NCBI RefSeq assembly: GCF_000403135.1
Contig: NZ_AQPN01000109.1
Coordinates: forward strand, 1-36,660
DNA length: 36,660 nt
Source: Arcticibacter svalbardensis MN12-7
Lineage (GTDB): Bacteria > Bacteroidota > Bacteroidia > Sphingobacteriales > Sphingobacteriaceae
Direction of reading: 5' to 3'
The translations under genes were made by a program, and so were the position numbers. Positions 32,265-36,660 of the stretch are shown here, piece by piece; the stretch's first letter is position 1, and each line of letters begins with the position of its first letter. The notes under the pieces were generated by a model that worked only from the letters and a program-made list of their open reading frames with translations, was not told where the DNA came from and did no database searches.

Positions 32265-32837
32265 ATGAAAAAATACATCCTACAATCTATCCGTTTGACT
32301 TTGGTGCTTATCGTACTGTTATGCGTGCTATATCCTATCTTAATCGCTTTCGTTGGTAAACTTTCAAAAGGTGAAGGAGGCGGACAAAAGATAGTAGTAG
32401 ACGGAAAAACAGTTGGTTATACCAATATTGGACAGCTATTTACACGCCCTGATTATTTTTGGGGACGCCCATCTGCAGTGGAATATAATGCAGCAGGATC
32501 TGCCGGCTCTAATAAGGGCCCTTCTAATCCGGATTACCTAAAACAAGTAGAGGAACGAATTGATACCTTATTGAAGTATCACCCTTATTTGAAACGTGCT
32601 GAAATCCCTGCAGACCTGGTAACTGCTTCAGGAAGTGGTCTTGATCCTGATATATCATCTGAGGCTGCTCGTATCCAAATCAGAAGAGTGGCAGAAAACC
32701 GAAAATTAAATATAAACGAAGTAACTGCTTTGGTAAACAAAAACACCGAAGGTCCCTTTCTTGGATTAGTTGGACCATCAAAAGTAAATGTGCTCCAATT
32801 AAATCTTGCCTTGAATGAAATGGCTAAAGCTAAATAA
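32265..32837 (+). CDS. kdpC: Potassium-transporting ATPase subunit KdpC (orphan)
   Basis: KdpC is the single-span accessory subunit of the KdpFABC potassium-uptake ATPase. The 190-residue protein shows an N-terminal membrane anchor (about 7-30), then the conserved FTRPDYFWGRPSA, SNKGPSNPDYL, PADLVTASGSGLDPDIS and EGPFLGLVGPSKVNVLQLN blocks; all are intact. KdpC alone has no known pump activity: it needs KdpA and KdpB. Neither lies upstream, where only the 30-residue peptide and the regulator are present, nor downstream. About 225 bp without recognisable genes follow before kdpD. A porin often found in this place in Bacteroidota is also absent. Confidence 0.95.
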   Translation: MKKYILQSIRLTLVLIVLLCVLYPILIAFVGKLSKGEGGGQKIVVDGKTVGYTNIGQLFTRPDYFWGRPSAVEYNAAGSAGSNKGPSNPDYLKQVEERIDTLLKYHPYLKRAEIPADLVTASGSGLDPDISSEAARIQIRRVAENRKLNINEVTALVNKNTEGPFLGLVGPSKVNVLQLNLALNEMAKAK

Positions 32838-33062
32838 TCCGAGCTTTAGATTATAGTGAAACAAGGGATGATTTATAGATTCGCAAATCAACAATTGGAT
32901 TATCTAACAGCAAAAGTGTAGTTGATCTAACAGGTTGCAAAGAATTATACAAGGCCAAATAACAGAGCTAGTAAATTACTAACTTGCCGGTTTAATGCTC
33001 AGGTTTTTAATAATGAATACTTAAGATCTTAGTGAAATAAGTACTAATAAATTGCTTAAATA

Positions 33063-34193
33063 ATGGACGACGACTTCCGGGAAAACTCCGTACAAAAGTT
33101 TCTTGATCTGGTAAAAAAGACCAGGAGAGGAAAATTTAAAGTTTACATCGGCATGAGTGCCGGTGTAGGAAAGACGTACCGGATGCTTCAGGAAGCGCAT
33201 TCCCTACTCAGAAATGGAATCAATATTCAGATTGGCTATATAGAGACACACAACCGTTCGGAGACACATTCTTTACTCGAGGGCATTCCTCTGATTCCAA
33301 GAAGAAAAATATTTTATAAGGGTAAACAACTGGAAGAGATGGATGTAGCTGCTATTCTGAACAGGCATCCCGAAGTAGTTATTGTTGATGAACTTGCGCA
33401 TACCAATGTAGAAGGGAGTAAAAATCAAAAACGCTGGCAGGATGTTGTAGACCTTTTAGAAGCTGGGATCAGTGTTATTTCTGCGGTCAATATTCAGCAC
33501 ATGGAAAGTCTGAATGAAGATGCACAGAAAATAACAGGCATCCTGATCACGGAACGGATTCCCGACAATATTCTTTCTATGGCAGATGAAATTGTCAATA
33601 TCGACTTAACAGCCGACGAACTTATTGACCGCCTCAAAGAAGGAAAGATCTATGACAGCAGCAAAATTAACCTGGCTCTTAAAAATTTCTTTCAGGCTGA
33701 TAAGATCCTGCAATTGCGTGAACTGGCATTAAAGGAAGTTGCTCATTATGTAGAACGCAAAATCAATGCGGAGATACCCAAGCAGATTAAACTGCGTCCT
33801 GAACGTTTTCTTGCATGCATTTCTTCCAATCATGATATTGCAAAAACAGTGATCAGGAAAACTGCCCGCCTGGCTTCCTATTACCGTTCCCCCTGGTTAG
33901 TGTTGTATGTGCAACGCAGTGCTGAAAATAGCGATCGGATTAAGCTTGATAAACAACGGCATTTAATTAACAACATGAAGCTCGCTACAGAGTTAGGCGC
34001 CGAAGTAATAAGAGTTAAAAGTGACCACATTACGAGAACTATTATGCAAATTGCTGAAGAAAAAGAAATCACTACAATTTGTATTGGAAAACCTCATTTA
34101 AATATCTGGCAGGTCATGTTGCGCACTGCCATCTTCAACCAGCTACTCCAAAAGATAGCAGCAACTGATACTGATTTAGTTATATTGTCATGA
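33063..34193 (+). CDS. kdpD: Short KdpD (KdpD plus USP domains, no kinase)
   Basis: The 376-residue protein corresponds to the N-terminal cytosolic half of classical KdpD. It has the KdpD domain with Walker A GMSAGVGKT (30-38) and Walker B-like VDELAHTN (108-115), followed by a universal-stress-protein-like domain (about 245-376, ending TICIGKPHLNIWQ). It has no membrane segments and no kinase core. This split form is normal in Bacteroidota, where the kinase is a separate protein. Its stop overlaps the start of the kinase gene (ATGA), so the two are likely made together and act as a potassium or c-di-AMP-responsive sensing pair. It is not a truncation caused by damage. Confidence 0.92.
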   Translation: MDDDFRENSVQKFLDLVKKTRRGKFKVYIGMSAGVGKTYRMLQEAHSLLRNGINIQIGYIETHNRSETHSLLEGIPLIPRRKIFYKGKQLEEMDVAAILNRHPEVVIVDELAHTNVEGSKNQKRWQDVVDLLEAGISVISAVNIQHMESLNEDAQKITGILITERIPDNILSMADEIVNIDLTADELIDRLKEGKIYDSSKINLALKNFFQADKILQLRELALKEVAHYVERKINAEIPKQIKLRPERFLACISSNHDIAKTVIRKTARLASYYRSPWLVLYVQRSAENSDRIKLDKQRHLINNMKLATELGAEVIRVKSDHITRTIMQIAEEKEITTICIGKPHLNIWQVMLRTAIFNQLLQKIAATDTDLVILS

Positions 34194-35944
34194 AAATCAA
34201 AAACAAACTACGCCTCGGATTCGGATTCCTATTCGTTGTGGTTATATTATTCGGTGGTCTATCTTTATATTATCTGCGTGAGATCTCAAACAACGCAAAA
34301 GTTATCCTGAAGGATAATTATGAGAGTCTTCATTATGCGCGTGAAATGAGAACGGTACTGGATGAAACTGATTTGCCACTTTCAGACATTGCCATCAACC
34401 GTTTTAATGCAGAACTGCAGAGTGAATTTAAAAACATTACCGAACCTGGTGAAGCGGAAGCTGCAGCTAATCTCCGTAAAAGCTTTGAAAGCTTGCAAAG
34501 CTCTACTCTTCCTCTAAAGCAGCTGCAGTCAGCACAACGTTTTGCCCGCGTTTACCTCCGTAAAATTGAAGAGTTAAATATGCAGGCTATTGTGCGTAAA
34601 AACAACCAGGCGCAGCAGTCCGTAGAAAAGGCTACCATCTACCTGGGCATGATCGGCACGGTCACCTTCCTCATTTTGTTCAGTTTCAGTATCAACTTTC
34701 CAGGCTTTATAGCCAACCCTGTTAATGAACTGACAGAAGGAATCAGGGAGATCTGCAGGAAAAATTATAAAACCAGACTAAATTTTAAAACCACAAGAGA
34801 ATTTGAAGAAGTAGCGAGTGCTTTTAACCAAATGGCCTCCCGACTAAATGAATGGGAAAACAGTAACCTGGCACAGGTAATATCAGAAAAACTACGAATT
34901 GAAACTATTATTGAACAAATGCAGGACGGGATCATTGGTTTAAATGAGAAAAACAAAGTCATTTTTATTAACCCTACTGCAGAAAGTCTTTTGAACTTAA
35001 ACGAAGAGAATATTGTAGGCTCTGATGCCTTTGATGTTGCAAAGAGAAATGATTTGCTCAAGAACCTTTTGGAAAATAAAAACCAGGATAAACCCATTAA
35101 GATCTATGCGAATGGGAAAGAGTCCTACTTCCAATTAGAAAGTCGGGAAATCACCATACCCATATACAATCAGAATTACGATAACCCAATCATTAAATCA
35201 GAAGAATCTGCAGGTGAGGTTTATATACTAAGAAATATAACCAAATTCAGGGAGCTTGATGAAGCCAAAACCAATTTCATTGCCACCATTTCACATGAAT
35301 TAAAAACCCCTATCGCTTCCATAAAAATGAGTTTAAGGTTGCTTTATGATAACCGTGTAGGCGATTTGAACACAGAGCAATCTGAGTTATTAAATCACAT
35401 CAAAGATGATGCGGAGCGCCTTCTTAAAATTACTACGGAGCTACTTGATCTGGCACAGGTAGAGACTGGAAACATTCAACTCAATCTCATGGCCGCCGAT
35501 CCAAAACAAATTGTGGAATATGCGGTCAACGCAGTGAAATTTCAGACTGAACAAAAGCGAATCACATTAGGTATCAAAGTAAAAGATAACCTGCCTAAAG
35601 TGCATGCTGATCTTGAAAAAACCGCTTGGGTGTTAGTTAACTTCCTCTCAAACGCCATAAGATATAGTCCGGAGAACTCATCAATAATCATTGAAGTGAA
35701 AAGCATGAGTAACTTTATTCAGTTTACGGTTCAGGATTCAGGGAATGGAATCGAAGAGAAATATTTAGACCGGCTGTTTGAACGCTATTTTCAGGTGCCA
35801 ACAGATGGGCGCAACAAATCAGGATCAGGACTAGGATTAGCTATTTCCAAAGACTTCATCGAAGCACAAAAAGGGGATATATTTGTTGAAAGTGAATTAG
35901 GTACCGGAAGTAAGTTTGGATTTAACCTGCCTAAAACCGCTTAA
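34190..35944 (+). CDS. Membrane sensor histidine kinase (HAMP-PAS-HisKA-HATPase)
   Basis: The 584-residue kinase has two membrane segments (about 9-28 and 149-170) around a periplasmic domain of about 120 residues, a HAMP linker (about 175-225), a PAS-like domain (about 235-350), the phosphoacceptor H369 in FIATISHELKTP, and an ATPase domain with N488 in LVNFLSNAIRYSP, then QDSGNGIEE and SGSGLGLAIS. It overlaps the kdpD stop by 4 bp and is the probable kinase for the sigma-54 response regulator at 30657. The pairing is inferred from locus layout. All boxes are intact. Confidence 0.93.
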   Translation: MKIKNKLRLGFGFLFVVVILFGGLSLYYLREISNNAKVILKDNYESLHYAREMRTVLDETDLPLSDIAINRFNAELQSEFKNITEPGEAEAAANLRKSFESLQSSTLPLKQLQSAQRFARVYLRKIEELNMQAIVRKNNQAQQSVEKATIYLGMIGTVTFLILFSFSINFPGFIANPVNELTEGIREICRKNYKTRLNFKTTREFEEVASAFNQMASRLNEWENSNLAQVISEKLRIETIIEQMQDGIIGLNEKNKVIFINPTAESLLNLNEENIVGSDAFDVAKRNDLLKNLLENKNQDKPIKIYANGKESYFQLESREITIPIYNQNYDNPIIKSEESAGEVYILRNITKFRELDEAKTNFIATISHELKTPIASIKMSLRLLYDNRVGDLNTEQSELLNHIKDDAERLLKITTELLDLAQVETGNIQLNLMAADPKQIVEYAVNAVKFQTEQKRITLGIKVKDNLPKVHADLEKTAWVLVNFLSNAIRYSPENSSIIIEVKSMSNFIQFTVQDSGNGIEEKYLDRLFERYFQVPTDGRNKSGSGLGLAISKDFIEAQKGDIFVESELGTGSKFGFNLPKTA

Positions 35945-36052
35945 TCAATCATGCATAAAAATGAGCCATGCTATATATATTAGAACTTATTGAACAATAA
36001 AGAACTAAAAAACCTATTTTAAAAGTGTTTAGTATGTCACAATATTGAAATT

Positions 36053-36066
36053 ATGACGCTGGTCAT
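36053..36066 (+). promoter_or_regulatory. Crp/Fnr-like dyad upstream of the azurin gene
   Basis: ATGAC (36053-36057) and GTCAT (36062-36066) are perfect inverted arms with a 4-nt spacer, the geometry of Fnr/Dnr-type sites (TTGAT-N4-ATCAA). The centre is at 36059.5. With a start near 36101, estimated from the -7-like box at 36089, it would lie at about -41.5, the usual activating position. The arm sequence differs from Fnr consensus, so the regulator is unknown. Confidence 0.4.
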
Positions 36067-36088
36067 TTTCCACCTTTAAGCTTTTTGC

Positions 36089-36096
36089 TAAAATTG
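36089..36096 (+). promoter_or_regulatory. Candidate -7 element for azurin
   Basis: TAAAATTG differs from TAnnTTTG at one position and lies 16 bp before the ATG at 36113. No -33 TTTG is obvious, which would fit an activator-dependent promoter. Confidence 0.35.
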
Positions 36097-36112
36097 GCAA
36101 AACAATTAAATT

Positions 36113-36607
36113 ATGAAAAGACTAATCATGTTCACCGCTTTTGTTGTTCCTGTACTTTTAACCGCTTGTGGAGGTAATCCAAAAAGCACTGAAACCACAC
36201 AAACAGAAGCAACAACAGAAACACCAGAAGCCACTATTTCAAATACAATTGTCATTACCGCTAGTGACCAGATGAAATATGATCTTACCGAGATCAAAGT
36301 AAAGGCAGGCGAAGAAGTAACACTAACTTTAAAAAATGCAGGCACTATGGCTAAAGAAGCTATGGGTCATAATTTCGTTTTATTAGCACAAGGAGCTGAT
36401 GTAGCTGCATTTGCTACCGAAGCTATGGCTAATAAAGCTTCCGATTATATCCCTACCGGTTCAAAAGCAATTTTAGTACATACCAAACTTCTTGGACCAG
36501 GTGAATCTGATACCATCACTTTCACAGTTCCAGCAGGTGAATATGAATTCATTTGTAGTTTCCCTGGTCATTACGGTATGATGCGTGGAAAAGTTATCGC
36601 TGAATAA
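36113..36607 (+). CDS. azu: Azurin, membrane-anchored lipoprotein form
   Basis: Azurin is a type-1 blue copper protein that shuttles electrons in the periplasm. The 164-residue protein has a lipoprotein signal with LTAC (C19), a Thr/Glu-rich linker (about 22-42) and a cupredoxin domain. All copper ligands are present: H86 in AMGHNFVL, then C148, H153 and M157 in CSFPGHYGMM, with the azurin spacing C-x4-H-x3-M. The lipid anchor is common in Bacteroidota. The gene lies alone at the right of the window, downstream of the kdp kinase by about 170 bp, with a Crp/Fnr-like site. It may be a client for copper brought in by the 10-14 kb cluster; that is inference. Confidence 0.95.
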   Translation: MKRLIMFTAFVVPVLLTACGGNPKSTETTQTEATTETPEATISNTIVITASDQMKYDLTEIKVKAGEEVTLTLKNAGTMAKEAMGHNFVLLAQGADVAAFATEAMANKASDYIPTGSKAILVHTKLLGPGESDTITFTVPAGEYEFICSFPGHYGMMRGKVIAE

Positions 36608-36660
36608 TTAACAAGATTATCCATAAAAGAAAACCCTTATTGAAATCCTAAGTTAAAGAT

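Noticed and set aside
32838-33062. A remnant of a porin gene often placed between kdpC and kdpD.
   Set aside because: No frame in these 225 bp reads like a β-barrel protein; the stretch is A/T-rich with many stops.
33063-34193. A truncated kdpD pseudogene.
   Set aside because: The KdpD-plus-USP form with a separate overlapping kinase gene is the regular layout in Bacteroidota; motifs are intact and the ATGA overlap is orderly.
1-36660. CRISPR arrays, tRNA or rRNA genes, and insertion sequences.
   Set aside because: No regularly spaced repeats, tRNA-like cloverleaf ends, rRNA-like blocks or transposase frames were seen on either strand by eye.

Overview
The window looks like chromosomal DNA of a Bacteroidota bacterium, most likely a Pedobacter- or Mucilaginibacter-like member of the Sphingobacteriaceae. 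This rests on the style of the proteins (LigD, anSME, TonB receptor, short KdpD plus separate kinase), on weak or absent Shine-Dalgarno sequences, and on several TAnnTTTG-type -7 elements. The genus is inference. No rRNA, tRNA, CRISPR array or insertion sequence was recognised.

Layout. (1) Positions 1-6.7 kb: an A/T-rich accessory region. It holds the 3' end of hsdS and a full hsdR (type I restriction), then a three-Cys-motif DUF5131 (Gp37/Gp68-like) gene facing its partner gene tcmP tail to tail with a 15-bp overlap. After these comes a graveyard of gene remnants: a broken Fic-type gene fused to a broken DoxX fragment, and an unidentified 3' end with an internal stop. (2) 6.8-9.3 kb: two short-chain dehydrogenases downstream of an AraC-type regulator. 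(3) 9.4-14.8 kb: a DoxX membrane protein and a probable copper-acquisition cluster on the minus strand (YHS protein, OprC/NosA-like TonB receptor with CxxxM and HxM, two-domain FixH/YtkA-like lipoprotein, small CNGKC protein, histidine-phosphatase lipoprotein). (4) 14.9-22.2 kb: a tight pentose-phosphate operon, tkt-rpiB-tal-gnd-zwf-pgl, without rpe. It is preceded on the same strand by a cytoplasmic GH2 glycosidase and DNA ligase D (22.3-26.9 kb). (5) 27-30.5 kb: a CPA1 Na+/H+ antiporter, an intergenic stretch with two gene remnants, and an anaerobic sulfatase-maturase-like radical SAM enzyme. (6) 30.6-36 kb: a kdp-type potassium locus with a sigma-54 response regulator, a tiny membrane peptide, kdpC, short kdpD and a membrane histidine kinase. 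The pump genes kdpA and kdpB are absent. (7) 36.1-36.6 kb: a lipoprotein azurin with a Crp/Fnr-like dyad upstream.

How it fits together. The copper cluster could supply copper to cuproproteins such as the azurin. The PPP operon gives both oxidative and non-oxidative branches in one transcript. The sigma-54 regulator and kinase probably controlled the kdp genes; with kdpAB missing, the remaining KdpC has no pump here. The most unusual points are the gutted kdp locus, the Fic-DoxX chimeric pseudogene with an intact DoxX paralogue 4 kb away, and the DUF5131/TcmP pair next to type I restriction genes. That pair is a defence-island candidate, not a proven system.
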